The position numbers and the translations under genes are program-made. Shown in pieces: positions 10,003-21,984 of a DNA stretch of 64,000 nt. Below the pieces are notes generated by a model. That model was not told the origin of the DNA, made no database searches, and saw only the letters and a program-made list of their open reading frames with translations. The first letter of the stretch is position 1, and the number at the start of each line of letters is the position of its first letter. Origin of the DNA: Dermanyssus gallinae (lineage: Eukaryota > Arthropoda > Arachnida > Mesostigmata > Dermanyssidae); contig QVRM01005503.1 in NCBI GenBank assembly GCA_003439945.1, forward strand, positions 1-64,000. Direction: 5' to 3'.

Positions 10003-10169
10003 CCTTAACTCTTTTGGTAAAGGAGCAGCAGGAAAGCTACGTGCCCTGAAAGTACGATGAACGTCCGGAGGACGGCGATGTAGAGGCGATTAGAGCAAAC
10101 CTTTTTGCGCATCTCTTGCTCGGGCCACCTGCCGCAACCAACGCTCGTCGTCCGCCCAGCTTCTTGACC

Positions 10170-10350
10170 ACACATGGCGGCGGCGGCAACGGCACGGAGC
10201 AGCTAACGGCGCATATTTTTAACCGGACCTCTGCTAAGGTGACAACACTTTTGACCACCAGCGTGCTTCCGACCGGCCTCAGCAACACGTATTTGTCGAC
10301 GATGCCGTAGATGTCGTGGGCTTGCCGGCCACCCAGCAGGGCGTCACTGC
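10170..10350 (-). other. Possible coding exon, unidentified
   Basis: On the minus strand an acceptor-like TTTTGCAG precedes a frame reading DALLGGRQAHDIYGIVDKY and then VLLRPVGSTLVVKSVV, with G or C at most third codon positions. The frame stays open to about 10037, but the later part is lower in quality. No family is recognised and no partner exon was found. It could equally be chance in GC-richer DNA. Confidence 0.25.
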
Positions 10351-10466
10351 AAAATGCAATTTTTGTCATTATCGTTAAAGGCAATCAGCTATTTTGGTCG
10401 ACCCGCGACCTAGTTGCTGCTCACCTACGACCAGCGAACCAACTAACCAACGGTGTGGGTTGACGC

Positions 10467-10489
10467 TATATATATATATATATATATAT
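10467..10489. repeat. (TA)n microsatellite
   Basis: A pure TA tract. Confidence 0.85.
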
Positions 10490-11150
10490 GAATAGTTATG
10501 CACAAATATTGTATACCGCTATTATTTTTGCCAACTGCCGACAAAGTACTAAGTCAGCATACTACTTCGTAACTAGGTGAGGTTAGACCAGTAATCGTGT
10601 GTTATGTGATGCTGCTCCTGAAAAAAAATATTTTGCAGAATCAATTTCTACGCGCGCAACATCATACGTTATAAAAAAGACGGTTCTGTGTGGTTTGTTC
10701 TGCGGAAGACCGATTAGGGGAAGGGTGTGCAACACAAAGCTCTGGCTTCTCATTAGCAGCATTTTATAAGTATATATATCCATTTGGGTGAGTGTGCCTA
10801 CGGATTACATTGAACTATGCGTGTGTTTCCGGAGAAAAAAAGTTTTTTTTGGCGTAGTTTTGCAACCAGACCACGATCAAAAAACTCCACGTCGAGTCAA
10901 TGGTGCCCGTGAACTGCACATTAGAAGCGCCATTCATCAACTGCACACAGGCAAAAATTCACGCCAATTAGTGGCGGCGTTTATTGTTTGAATTTTGTTA
11001 AGGAGTTAAAAAATTGAGGTTCGGCAATATTTAAATAGCTGAAAATGAAGAACCAATGAATCTGCGTCAAGTTCTGCGTTAAAAACCAAATCTTTTGTTC
11101 TAATAAAGTAAACATGTTGCAAACTGCTTATGGCTATATGCCCACCCTTT
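10490..11150. other. No recognisable gene
   Basis: No motif or transposon end is recognised. The small overlapping ORFs carry no family signature. Confidence 0.4.
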
Positions 11151-11202
11151 TGGCTCAATAAAGGCGCTTTTGAATTGAAATTGAATTGAATTGAATTGGC
11201 AA
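11151..11202 (+). repeat. AATAAA plus (GAATT)n, possible LINE tail
   Basis: CTCAATAAAGGCGCTTTTGAATT is followed by several GAATT pentamers. A polyadenylation-like signal followed by a short tandem tail is a common ending of some non-LTR elements, but no coding part is recognised upstream. A similar AATAAA followed by TGTATTGTATTG lies near 30550. Confidence 0.35.
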
Positions 11203-13199
11203 TCAAGCAGTATTCCAAAGCACTGTGTATTCGTAGTACCGTTGATGTCGCGACGAACTTGAAAGGAGCGAAGGCTCCCCCGTTCGGGAAGGCCTTCGAC
11301 GTCAATAACAGAAAAATACGTTGAAAACGTCGGTGATACCATCATTAACAATCGCCAATTTACTATCAGGGAGTAAGCCCAATAACTAAATATAGCTTAT
11401 GGATCACTTGTACCAGACTTGACTAATATTTGATGCGTCAGAAGATTGGCAACAAGGTTCATTCCAGAAATATCTAATTTCCAGCAAACTAACGACCGCC
11501 GGGAAATGTCCGAGTTGAACCTCAGACGGTAGCAGAAGGCCTTAGATTGCATCAGAGAGTAATTACAAGAGACGAGTCATCCCAGTCCTCACAGTGGTGC
11601 TTCCAATGAGAGAGTCAATCAAAAAAACTCAGAAGAAACAGATTCAACACCAAGGTCCTGTTGACTGTTTGTCAACTACAAAGGAATGATCTTTCAAGAT
11701 TTTTTATATTTAATTCTACGGTCAATAAGAAATACGATCGAGAAATTTAAAGCAGATTGCGCGAGAACATCCGACGTAAGCGGCCTGATCCCTGGGCAAA
11801 TGACTCTTGAATAATCCGTCGCGACAATGCACCAGCGCACACATCGTTACTGATTTCGGATCGTTTGATGAAACAATCGATTTTAATATTTGCACAGTAT
11901 CTCCATTCACCGGTATGGCCTAGTTTGACTTTTTCTTCCTCCTACGGATAAAAAATGACGAGACAACGTTTTGAGACCACAGAAGAGATAAAAAAAAAGA
12001 TAGGCAGGATAAACTCAACTCGATTCCGAAAAACCTTTAAAAAATAGTGGGACAGGAGATGGCGCACGTGCGTTACAGCGGGCGTAAAATATTTTGAAGC
12101 AAACAGAAACAGTTTTAAATAGATATTATTTCTTATACGAAGTACACAAGTAATCGATCATCCTTTAATTATAATGTAATTTAATTCGGTATAATCACAA
12201 TTAAATTCATATTTATATTGATGATTATTTATTCTAATATTAGAATTACCCTTTTACTTTAGGGGCGGACTAGGCTTAACGAATATACACACCGTTCAAT
12301 CCCCAAGTACTGCAGAAATCTTCTGGCCCGGTCGAAATGTGCACGTTTGCTTGCTTATGTCAAAAATTATTAAAACTAAATATTGTTTAAAAAACAATCT
12401 GTACTTCACGTTTCTCATTGTAGCTTTTGTATAGAGTGAGGTTAGGCTTTGCGTTCATCGAAGTTAACTATTTGTCTCCTTGCGTACAAATTTTAGACCA
12501 CCCCCACCAGCGGTTAAGTCAATGATGATGTCTTTACACACTAATACCTTTACTATCTTCTATACATATAGATGTAACTTTGTTTCTAGTATGTATGTGA
12601 CTTTTAGGATGGCTCTTGGTCGCAAAATGCTTATCCATACACTTTAGCTTGGCAAAATAACGCATTTCATTTTAAGCTTCTTTGGCTTCAAAACAAGATT
12701 ATCCCATCATTCTGCCATCTTAACAACATAGCCTGTTCCCGTCCGAGTGTTCTAGATGGCACGATTGGACAAGTGGGAATAAATATATTACCCTTCTCAA
12801 GCATATTTGCCTAGAGGCCGATTGCAGTTTGGCAATTATTTGATTTTCACGTATGCTCAGTATCACATGCAAGCTCGTTTTAGAATAGTTGTTAAAGCAT
12901 TTTGTGCCTTTATATTTAAGAGACTACTCGATAGTCCGAGCGGTTACATACTACACGTGCTTTTTTTCTGTAAGCAGGACCATTACTGTGCAAACTAGCA
13001 TTTTTCATGATCGGCGGAGCATGTTTTTAAACATACTAACAGTACGTCTCTGCCATATTTAAGCACTCTGAGCACTTGCTGAAGTGATTCATCACTCCCT
13101 AGATGCGACGACATATTTCACGCCTAAAGGAATTCTTTTTTGAAGAACTATTTTTTGAAGGTTTCGGAAATTCCTTATGCACTGTCGGTACCGGTGGCA
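11203..13199. other. No recognisable gene
   Basis: About 2 kb of AT-rich sequence without a domain, RNA gene or transposon end that I can name. ORFs are short. Confidence 0.4.
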
Positions 13200-13400
13200 A
13201 TTGACACATAGTGCAAGACTCTCACCCACTAAACCCCGGGTTCCTCCCCACCTCCTCAAGCTCAGGATTGTATGGCATTACTTCAAAACTGTGGGAGAGA
13301 ATCTTGTGTTTGTGTGTAGAGCCCTATGCGCCCCGCCAACTGCCTTCGTCCTAGAAGGGGTGCGTCGAGATATCCTGGAGGGCCTAGCTTCTCAACGATG
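13200..13400 (-). mobile_element. LINE 3' fragment
   Basis: The minus strand reads through CATACAATCCTGAGCTTGAG, GAGGTGGGGAGGAACCC and GGTTTAGTGGGTGAGAGTC. The same order (TGCCACACAATTCC, GGGTGGGGAGGA) occurs on the minus strand at 21985-22130, next to a recognisable LINE C-terminus. The upstream block with GCGTCGAG also matches between the two. This identifies the fragment as a truncated 3' end of that LINE family. Confidence 0.5.
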
Positions 13401-13839
13401 TTTACGATGTTTTAGTCTGCATATTGGCGTCCAGGTAGGCACGTTTTTCCGCCAACACCACCACGGAAGTTATTATATGTGCTACTATGCCGGCTAGTGT
13501 TGTCCCACCAAAGGCAATCCGGCCACCGCTTCACAGTGCAGCACCGTTTGGCCCTGGCGTTGTGCTAAGGGGTGCTCCCATTTTTCCGCCCCCGCGTTCA
13601 TGCCTGCCTCCTTGGCTTCCCACAGGTCCAGATTCCCGTCAAGGACTCGCTAATTGCGCTCGCTAGCCAGTAAGTTACCCTCTCCAGGTTCTGCACAACC
13701 TTGTCTATCTTCTTCCTGTTTGATATGCAATCAAGGATATCTGGAAAAATTCAGAACTGAGAGGTTCGAGCGATACTGGACAAACTTGGCATTGCTTTCT
13801 TGACCCACATAGTGGTGCGTAAAAATGGGGGAAGACTAC
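13401..13839. other. No recognisable gene
   Basis: Spacer between two inverted LINE 3' fragments. Nothing recognisable. Confidence 0.35.
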
Positions 13840-13965
13840 GATAACGGCGCAGATGCGCTTCTCCCGTTGTTTCAAAATATACGCAATACCGAGCTTGGGG
13901 GGTGGAGAGGAATACGGGTTTAGTGGGTTTGCGAGTGTTACAGTAGTCACGCTGGTTACTAGTGA
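13840..13965 (+). mobile_element. LINE 3' fragment, opposite orientation
   Basis: The plus strand has CTTCTCCCGTTGTTTCAAAA, GAGCTTGGGGGGTGGAGAGG and GGGTTTAGTGGGTTTGCGAG. This is the same block found on the minus strand at 13200-13400, so the two form a diverged inverted pair about 0.5 kb apart. Confidence 0.5.
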
Positions 13966-14509
13966 TGTATGTCCTTCAAGCATTCCCAAAACCTCCCGTA
14001 ACAAAAAAAAGTAATATACTTCGGTTAATTTGGCCCCTTATTACGAAGCTATATAGTACACATTTTCTTTCTGAATTACTGTATGCGTTACATTAGGCAA
14101 ATTTATTCATGATTGTGTTACGAATTACAAATATTTATGCCGTGAAACGTAGTTTTCGAATATTAACAAGATGTCTAGTTGTTCAAGTGTATTTTATAGA
14201 CACGTTGTGACGTCGTTGGGCAACAAGGACGCCATGCAAGCCAGCGTTCTTTAGTACGAGGTTAATTTTAAGCATGACGTTTTTCTTCGTTGTTAGGCGT
14301 AATGAACGTACGGCTCGTTATGCAAATGTTAATTACGGCTGTATCAACTGTATGCGCAGAACAAAGAAATACAACACGTAGATAATGACCCATCAATGCG
14401 CCAAAACTAAACGCTCTTCCCTGTGCTCTACAGTAGGCCCAATAGAAAGACAAAACGGATGGCCTACGTAGATCTTGTAGATACGCTCCAAGGCGTTTAG
14501 CGACGCGCT
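13966..14509. other. No recognisable gene
   Basis: AT-rich spacer with no domain or repeat recognised. Confidence 0.35.
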
Positions 14510-14660
14510 AACACAGGGCAGTCAGCGAAATGTATCACATTTTAAAATGCGTGGTTTTAATAATGGCTTTACTATTGTTGTATATTTATTTTGGTAAACA
14601 TTCCTTATTCCGTGCTTTACTTTGGGACTTAGTAATACGGAGGTGTAGAACATGTAATAA
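14510..14660 (+). repeat. Dispersed repeat, copy 1
   Basis: The block AGCGAAATGTATCACATTTT, followed by AAATGCG and a GGCTTT about 20 bases later, recurs in diverged form at 15715-15850. Weaker similarity continues through ACTTTGGGACTTAGTAATAC against CTATCTTGCGAACCAGTAAC. The identity of the repeat is unknown. Confidence 0.45.
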
Positions 14661-14825
14661 CTGAACCAGAAAAAAATGGATTACAGCACGATACAATAAG
14701 ATGAAATATCGGACTGACCTTACGAACGACTTATGGAAAGAGGCATATTTCTAATAGTTACAATATAAAATATACATGAACACCAGTTTGCCGTGTAGTG
14801 AGCAAACCAAATTGGTAAAACCACC

Positions 14826-14970
14826 TTATTTCGAAATTTCAATGAACCGCTAAATGTGGATGCCGGTCACTCAGCACTAATCCCCTAAACGACACCACAG
14901 AACAGTGTGGTCTAGGGGATTAGTGCGCTATTCATGGTTGTCATCTACCGGGGTATCACAGGTTCAAAAT
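14826..14970. repeat. Head-to-head tRNA-like palindrome
   Basis: GCACTAATCCCCTA at 14874-14887 pairs with TAGGGGATTAGTGC at 14913-14926, and an inner ACCAC/GTGGT extends the stem. On the plus strand TGTGGTCTAGGGGATTAGTG resembles a tRNA D-arm / A box. It is followed about 45 bases on by CAGGTTCAAAATC, which resembles a B box. The minus strand also reads GTGTCGTTTAGGGGATTAGTG and then GCGGTTCATTG. The simplest reading is two degenerate tRNA-derived heads in opposite orientation. Confidence 0.45.
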
Positions 14971-15714
14971 CTTATATTGATCGAATTTTCTTTGAGCAAT
15001 ACTCATGGAGATTTTATAATAAACCAAATAACGGTGAGAGTCAGCGGCTATGCTTCCACAAGGACTGCTGACGAAAACCTATATATCTCAACATGTGCGG
15101 CTGTTGATGCATTGAACATATATGATCCAAACATATTTTTCATCCTGACTTTCTTAGCTGTTTACCGTTTTTTCGGCAGACAAGCTATATTTATTCTACT
15201 AACAAGCAAGCACATTCGTTTAGTTCCTCACAACCACAATAATTTGTTTGCAAACTAGCGTACCATGCCTAGTTGACTCCCGCTAGTATATGTGAGACGC
15301 GTGTCATCCCTGTCAAATGCACTTCCATTAATGGTTATTTTCTCTTTAAGTTCTAGAACACACGCCGAGGTCTCTCTCTTAACCACGGGGTGCAAAGAGT
15401 TCAATCCTGAGAACGCATTTTAATGCACAGACATGGAGCATGTCAGTCGACACCGACAATGGACAAAAACTCCGGTATACGATTTTTGTCAAATGCTGCT
15501 TACACGTGCATTATCACTTATTTGACGTTGTCACTTTTGCGATATCTAGGACCTCACAGTCTCACAGCCTTGCTGGCGAATTTTTTTGCCATACGCATCG
15601 CGTTTGAGGCTACAGTCTTCCATCTCGGAAGACTTATTCCTCTTACTGCTGCGATGCTAGCTTCCCGCTATCAAGGTACGTGCAAACAAAGGTTTTTTTG
15701 GGCTGCGTTGACAT
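14971..15714. other. No recognisable gene
   Basis: Nothing recognised except a weak tRNA-like stretch near 15371-15410 that lacks a credible A box. Confidence 0.35.
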
Positions 15715-15850
15715 TGAATACCTAGCAAAAAATGTATCACGTTTTAAGATGCGTAACTTTAGTAGTGGCTTTCATTTTAGTTTGCATCTCTTCTGTGGTG
15801 CGCTATCTTGCGAACCAGTAACACCGAAGTAAAAGCGTTTAGTATGTAGA
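15715..15850 (+). repeat. Dispersed repeat, copy 2
   Basis: Matches 14510-14660 through ATGTATCACGTTTTAAGATG, CGAACCAGTAACACCGAAGT and surrounding bases, with many substitutions. The two copies have the same orientation. Confidence 0.45.
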
Positions 15851-16906
15851 AAAGTTAAAAAAAGTAATTCAAATTTTTATTTATGCAACTTTTTTACTTG
15901 TTTGTTGATTTTGTTCTATTGTTTTAAAATAAGGAAAACAGCACGATGCACATATGTATGTCTCGGATGACGCAACCTGGCCGGAGACAAAAGCAAATGG
16001 TGGCGTCATCGGGACCCGGGTCTGGTAAAAGTAGTGCTAAAGGTTAGGCTACACGTTCCGCCGAGGTTCTTTATTTTATGTAAGTTTTCAGTCACTGTAA
16101 AGAGGTCTCTTGCCAGCATCGGTCGTCCAGGTACTACATGTATAGCGGGCTTCTTAGCAGGTCGACAAATCGTTTGATGCACAAGCAGAGTAGTCGGGTG
16201 GGCCCTCTGGACCACATTGCTGGATGCCCAATTGAGCTCGTGATCTCTTCTCACATTGTTGCGTTTTTTTAAAGTTTAGTCTAACGAAAACCTTTGAAGA
16301 GCGCCGTGACTGAATGCCGACTTGAGCAGTGTTAGTTGTGGCCACAGCTGCGCCTAGCGTCGCCAAGTCTACTTTGTGGTCACTAATGACTTAGCTTCCG
16401 TGTTGTTCCGGCGGCCTGTCTTCGCCGCGATGGTCCTGTTCCCACTCGTTTTGGCTATGCGGGACTCTAAACTGGCGGCCCCGGCCAACGGAGGTTGGTC
16501 GGGACCTGGAGACGTTTTTCCCGAAACAAACGGCTTACGGTATCCTTATCACGAGTCGCTTCTGCATCGACTAGTATCAGAACGATCTCTAGAAACTGCG
16601 CATTCTCCTGAATGTATTTATTTAATGAGCATATTAACATGTTTTAAATAAAACTGAACATAAAAGAAATGTGACATCACATCAAAGGGTCTGTATTTTT
16701 GCAAACTTTCGGCTTCTCAAGCAACCATTTCGCTCCCTTGCAATCGCAAATTTCGTGAAGTAATATCCAGCCAGTCGGTATAGCAACAATCAGTCACTCT
16801 ACTCTCTAAACAAGACATTCCATAGGAAAACTCATAAACAACAACGCCTCACACCATAAGAGAAAATGATTGTTTTAACAAGTTCTGTCATCCCAAAAAG
16901 ACGTAA

Positions 16907-16908
<2 letters not shown>
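15851..16908. other. No supported gene
   Basis: Contains a 91-codon open frame (16376-16651) ending beside an AATAAA. There is no family match or splice context to support it. Otherwise unassigned. Confidence 0.35.

Positions 16909-16971
<63 letters not shown>
16909..16971. repeat. (TA)n microsatellite
   Basis: About 63 bp of pure AT dinucleotide. Confidence 0.9.
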
Positions 16972-16972
<1 letters not shown>

Positions 16973-18990
16973 TCGTTTCTTCTTACTGTTCACCAGAATT
17001 ATATCTCTGTAAGGCATTCCTTTCGAGCTCGGCGCAATATGCATTCTGGCACTCTATGCCTCGTCGCGAACAAAGTTGAAATCGGCCATGCAGGCCGCGG
17101 TTTGCAATGCCACATTGTGGCACTTTGAGACGTCAATGGCCTAAAGTTTTGCGCGTCCGACTTCGGCCTTCACTATTATGTTAGGGCCTGCTTTGCAGGC
17201 ATCAACGAGGCTATATGCTAACTTTGCAGAGGAAGCAACCTAGATGCGCAATTTCACCTTCGGACAGATACGCTGACCGAAACCGCGTACTGCACGATCA
17301 GACATCAGACCGCCGACACGTACCGAGCGGCACGTTAAACGAACCAAAGCACTACTAGATATTCAGACATGCGTTAGCCACCACAACCGCATGCCGCCCT
17401 CCCGAATGGTGGATTTTATCGCACAGTAACCATCTCGCATGAAGTAACGCGCGCGCATTCACACAGAGCCACACAGTCGAGTATGTGTTGCTACAAGAAG
17501 AACTACTGCAGCAACAACAACAACAGCATCTATGTTACTTACATATAAAAGAACAAACAATAAAGAATAATATTTATCATAACATTTGTGAAAAGTAAAA
17601 TAATATAGTTAAATCTGATAACATTACATAAAAGAACGGCTTGCCGACAGCGTCTTTACAGAGCCAACAGAATATGTGTGAGTCTCGCGTATCGTTGGTG
17701 TGGAGATGGTCTTCTTGTGACGAAGGAGACCGAGACTGTTTGCTTATTTATATACGGAATACTATGCGTTTTTCTGAGTTGTTTAATGACTAGTCACTGA
17801 GTGACCCCCGGACATACTATCGTCAGACATCACCACTAGCCCTACCTTAGCACTAAATGCTTAAGGGTAGGTCGTATAGCTGTTACCAGTCTGGGAACAT
17901 GATCGAAAATTAACAGCAGGCGGTAAAAGGTATTATATGCAGATGTGTACATTAATCCACCTTTATGTCATCCCTTTTTAAGCGTGCAAAATCGAGAACC
18001 CAAAGCCATGGCGTGGTGCCGACTCCTGACAGCAGGTCAGCACTGAATTTTTTGGCGTTACTGGTCTCAGGCTTGTCAAGTTGGCAAACTCTTGACATTA
18101 AGTCAACCCCGCAGCCCTCGGTGACAACATCCTTCTCATTCCCCCCCCCCCTACACCGGCGTTGCGAGATCCCCGGTTTCCCAAGTTTCACGTCTTCCGG
18201 ACCGGAAGTTTGGGGAAATCTGCCAGACTCCATCCCAATGAAGATACTCCGTAGACCACGAAGAAAACCAAGAAGAAATACAAGCCGCTCCTTCCAAGGA
18301 AGACATTGCATAGCACTGCTTCACGAAAATCTCACGAACGCAAGAAGTCTATACTGTCGTACATCCAACCATATTGTTAGCACAGTATTCCTAAGGCGAC
18401 GAAGTATCGTAACGGATTCGGTTGGTGGGTGCGCCAATTGCATTGTGTCCGTCATACGACGATGTGTCTGCGAGAAGCGATCCAGCCGCTGCCTCCCTTG
18501 TATGAGCGCAGAACTCCGTTTGTTTAAATATTATGCCGTTCAAGCTTTGTCAATCGCGGCATTAACGGCTCAACATGGTGTATAAACAGATGATCCAATC
18601 AACCAAAATGTCCCATTCTGAAAGCCATGAGGCACTCGTATAAGCGGATTCAAAGCGAATCCTTGACTTTCGCTTACCCTATTTTATCTAAGAAGGTATG
18701 ATGACAGGATGAATGAATTAGTCATGAGCTGAGTATCTCGTGTAGACGCAGCGATTATCACATGCAAGACCAGAGTTGAAAACCACTGAAAATATTCAGG
18801 TCTCCAACCTCTTGTCGGATGTGTTCAACTTTATTTTCCCATTCTGAAATGAAACTTTCGAATGGCACCGTACGCAGCATCTTCAACCTTAATCGAAAAA
18901 TCTCAACAACTGGTGCATAGCCTGACAATAGGCACAGAAAGCGACTTCTTACTCGCACTGACAAGCAACGTACTCGTTTAATGGACATTT
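16972..18990. other. No recognised gene; overlapping long ORFs
   Basis: Two overlapping open frames at 17952-18585 (206 codons on + and 119 on -) share GC-richer DNA with a run of C at 18141-18151. Neither shows a domain, a signal sequence or splice context. Short CAA repeats occur near 17510. Confidence 0.3.
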
Positions 18991-19925
18991 TGAAACACGA
19001 TAACTCCTGTCGGAAAAGCGGCTAATCCAGTAAAGCTACACTAGGAACCATCTGGATAAAATATTTAAGTTAGTAGACAAGCTGTTTAACCAGTTGGCCA
19101 ACACAAAAACCTAGACAGCGTAGTAAAGAGCCTGGTGGAGAAACTTCAGGTCACCGCGCAGGAGGCCAAGACTCAACGAATGGATGTCGGCACCTAGTCC
19201 GCTTTTAAGGCCGCTGACTTCGCGTGCAATGCCACTCCGGGACAAGGACCCCCAGGACCAAGCATTCCCCTGCTACGTGACTAACCAGAGGTAGCAAAAT
19301 ATAGTGGGAAAGTTTTTCGAGTGCCTGGCCCGAAGGGCTGCCGTAACCCGGGAGCAGGGTACTGGGTCGTTTCACCTTGCGACGCCTGCTCATGAGGTAC
19401 ATCATCGAAAGCATTTCCGCCGACGACAATGAAAGGGCTTCTCGTAAGACGGCGCACTTAGAGGGACCACTGATATGTTGACCGCCCGCCCCAAAGGCTG
19501 ACCGCTCGATGGAGGGCTTTGATCCGGGCGACCCCAGCTGAAGTCAAGAAGATCTTCGGCATGAAGCGAATCAAATAGGGTGGTTCTTATGCCCCATCGC
19601 TCGGAGTGAAGCGTCTCGACGTGTCGACGGTGTCAACGAGTGGGCGCACCTCCTTAGGAAATGCGCGGCGAGTGCCTTTTTTGCTAGAACTACGGCTATA
19701 GGGGCGCGCGGCCAATGTCGCTGCTTGCCCGCAGTTCCGGGAACAACTAGAGAAACTTCGTCGCCGTTGCAGCCGGCTCAACACCAAACCAAACCTTGCT
19801 CTTTTTGCCTGGAGACCAACGCCCTGGCCACCCAGAGTAGCCGCAAAAGGGCACAAATATCACCCCTTGTAGAGCCTCGGGCATCTAAGGCCTCCAACAC
19901 GCAGTCCTCTTTTACACCATAAAAT
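18991..19925 (+). other. GC-richer block, possible LINE ORF1 remnant
   Basis: Composition is clearly more GC-rich than the surroundings. A broken plus-strand reading contains NLDSVVKSLVEKLQV, EVKKIFGMKRIK and AANVAACPQFREQLEKLRR, separated by stops. The last piece faintly resembles the end of gag-like ORF1 proteins of jockey/I-type LINEs (…GCPxYKxxL…). No zinc knuckle is intact, so this identification is weak. Confidence 0.25.
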
Positions 19926-20135
19926 GACGCATGCTCAAAAGCTCTCATTTTAACCACGAAGAATTATTCTATCTACCCGCATAAAGTAGAACTACTTGGA
20001 AATGTTACATATCTCTACGTTGTGACGAAGTTTGCGGGTTTCCTTATTTTATGTGCGAGGCGCAAAGCTACCACAAAGAAGACGACAGTTAAATGTGTAA
20101 ACTCTGCAAAACTAAATGCTGTAAATAACACGCGC

Positions 20136-20181
20136 CTTAGCAAAAGCTACTATTATAATGTTTTAGTATCATAAATAAAAA

Positions 20182-20270
<89 letters not shown>

Positions 20271-20339
20271 AGCGAGAGAGCGAGAGAGAGACATTTTTAT
20301 TTATGATACTAAAACATTATAATAGTTGCTTTTGCTTAG
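20136..20339. repeat. Foldback 1 around (TA)n(GA)n
   Basis: The arm 20136-20186 is the reverse complement of 20289-20339 with two mismatches plus the end base. It includes TTTTAGTATCATAAATAAAA. The 102-base interior is a TA tract followed by a GA-rich tract. The structure would form a long hairpin. No terminal repeat with a recognisable target duplication is visible, so MITE status is uncertain. Confidence 0.8.
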
Positions 20340-20357
20340 ACGCCTATGTATGTATAC

Positions 20358-20427
20358 ACCCTCCGACTACTCACAGCGGTGGCACGTATATTGCGCATTT
20401 TACGATTATTCATAGCTATCTGGCTTC

Positions 20428-20464
<37 letters not shown>

Positions 20465-20522
20465 CCATGAATGATCGTAAAATGCGTAATATATGTGCCA
20501 CCGAAGTAAGTGGTCGAAGGGT
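20358..20522. repeat. Foldback 2 around (TA)n
   Basis: The arm 20358-20419 pairs with 20461-20522, 62 bases each, with about nine mismatches and no net indel. The arms include CGGTGGCAC and CGCATTTTACGAT, and the interior is a TA tract. It begins only about 20 bases after foldback 1. Most arm differences are C/T or G/A. Confidence 0.8.
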
Positions 20523-21568
20523 TATGATCTTGGGCTGTTGAATGCAAAGGCTAACAATAGAACTCATTTTCTCTTCTAAACGACCATGTCGCATTTTTTT
20601 AGAAGGCGTCGTACGTCGGAGGAAACTGCATTTTCTCACTTACACGACGGTGTACTTAGTTACTCCATAGGAGGACCTACCCGAGATCATACCCCATTAA
20701 AAAAAACATTTGCTTTAGCGAACACTTCAATGCCTAACAACGCTTTATATATATATATAAAAAAATCTGAGAGATTAAAATTATTTTAAAAAACCTCTTG
20801 CTTAGAATCAAAACTCTTGCTTTATGTTTGGAGTATCCGTTTCTAAAAGCAAACAAATACGAGACATTACATACGAGACATACGAGAAAAATATGCTTAA
20901 AATAAAAGGGACAGATAATCTGTTAGCTTTTGACTCTGTTTTGGTGCGTATAATCCGCGTTAAAAGTAAAATAACTTCGTTCTAAACAAGTCGCACACAC
21001 AGCTGAGACAATTGTTCTTCAACATATCAGAGTTTCTAGCAATACAGATACTATATTATTACGCTAACAGTAATTTCGTTCTCGAACTTTGAAGTAAATA
21101 AGCATTCCTCTTGGAACAACCGTCGGACCAGCGCCACTCGATGAAAAAGTTAAAGACTTACGTTTCACCTCAAACGGTCAGATGATCCAAAAATAAGTGG
21201 TGAGCAAAGCATAAAGTGCAAGTGCGCAGACAGTTTAGTTTGTAGACGTTTACTTACAGAATTTGGAAATAATTCCAAGTTTGTTAAACGCTTGCACGCT
21301 AAACGCCACAGCTGTATAATTAGCACCAAAGTCTGGGGCCACTTCTGGGGTGCCGACCATTGAAATTCGTTCATTAAATTCGTCACTACAAAAGTTTCAC
21401 AACTTATTTAGCAGATATGTTTGTTATACAGCGCTAACAGAAATTGGCGGTAATACTCCGGCGAGCCTTAAACTACTTGGGCAATTTTTTAGAGCTTGTA
21501 AGGCAATTTGTTCCTCAAGTTTTTCTTTGACACAATACGACACGGCTTTCGTTAGCGTCAGTCTGTTA

Positions 21569-21569
<1 letters not shown>
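20523..21569. other. No recognisable gene
   Basis: AT-rich sequence with no domain or RNA gene recognised. A short TA run lies near 20745. Confidence 0.35.

Positions 21570-21609
<40 letters not shown>
21570..21609. repeat. (TA)n microsatellite
   Basis: A pure TA tract of about 40 bp. Confidence 0.9.
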
Positions 21610-21612
<3 letters not shown>

Positions 21613-21984
21613 TACACATGTATACCTTATTATAATACTTAATTTTATAGTTTATACACTATAAATTAGTTTTGTTTGTGCATGCTTAACTAAAATATGT
21701 TTAAAATGAATAAATCATGTGTAAATAAATCAGCTCAATTGTCAGGAGCAGGAAAAACCATTGTCCTCGAAACGAGCCTGTATATGCGCGTGCACAAGTT
21801 AATTTATATAATTAATTCACGTTAAAAAAAATAATTCACTACAATACGTATGCATCTCAACGACGGCATTAAGGCGACCGTTCGGCGCTACAGTTACGAA
21901 TCCTTTTTTTTTATATGGGAGGGATGTAAACGCTAAAGCACTATCGGTACTGGCAATCAACAGAACATAATGTGGGACTTTTAC

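Noticed and set aside
8800..10008. Very long ORFs on both strands (223-358 codons)
   Set aside because: They are translations of triplet and 9-bp repeats, read as homopolymers in every frame, with no unique sequence of credible length.
15371..15410. Weak tRNA-like stretch
   Set aside because: Only a degenerate T-arm-like piece is visible, with no credible A box.
16376..16651. 91-codon frame ending next to AATAAA
   Set aside because: No domain, splice context or family match. The AATAAA overlaps the stop and can be chance.
17952..18585. 206-codon plus frame overlapping a 119-codon minus frame
   Set aside because: Overlapping frames in GC-richer DNA with a poly-C run. No recognisable domain in either.
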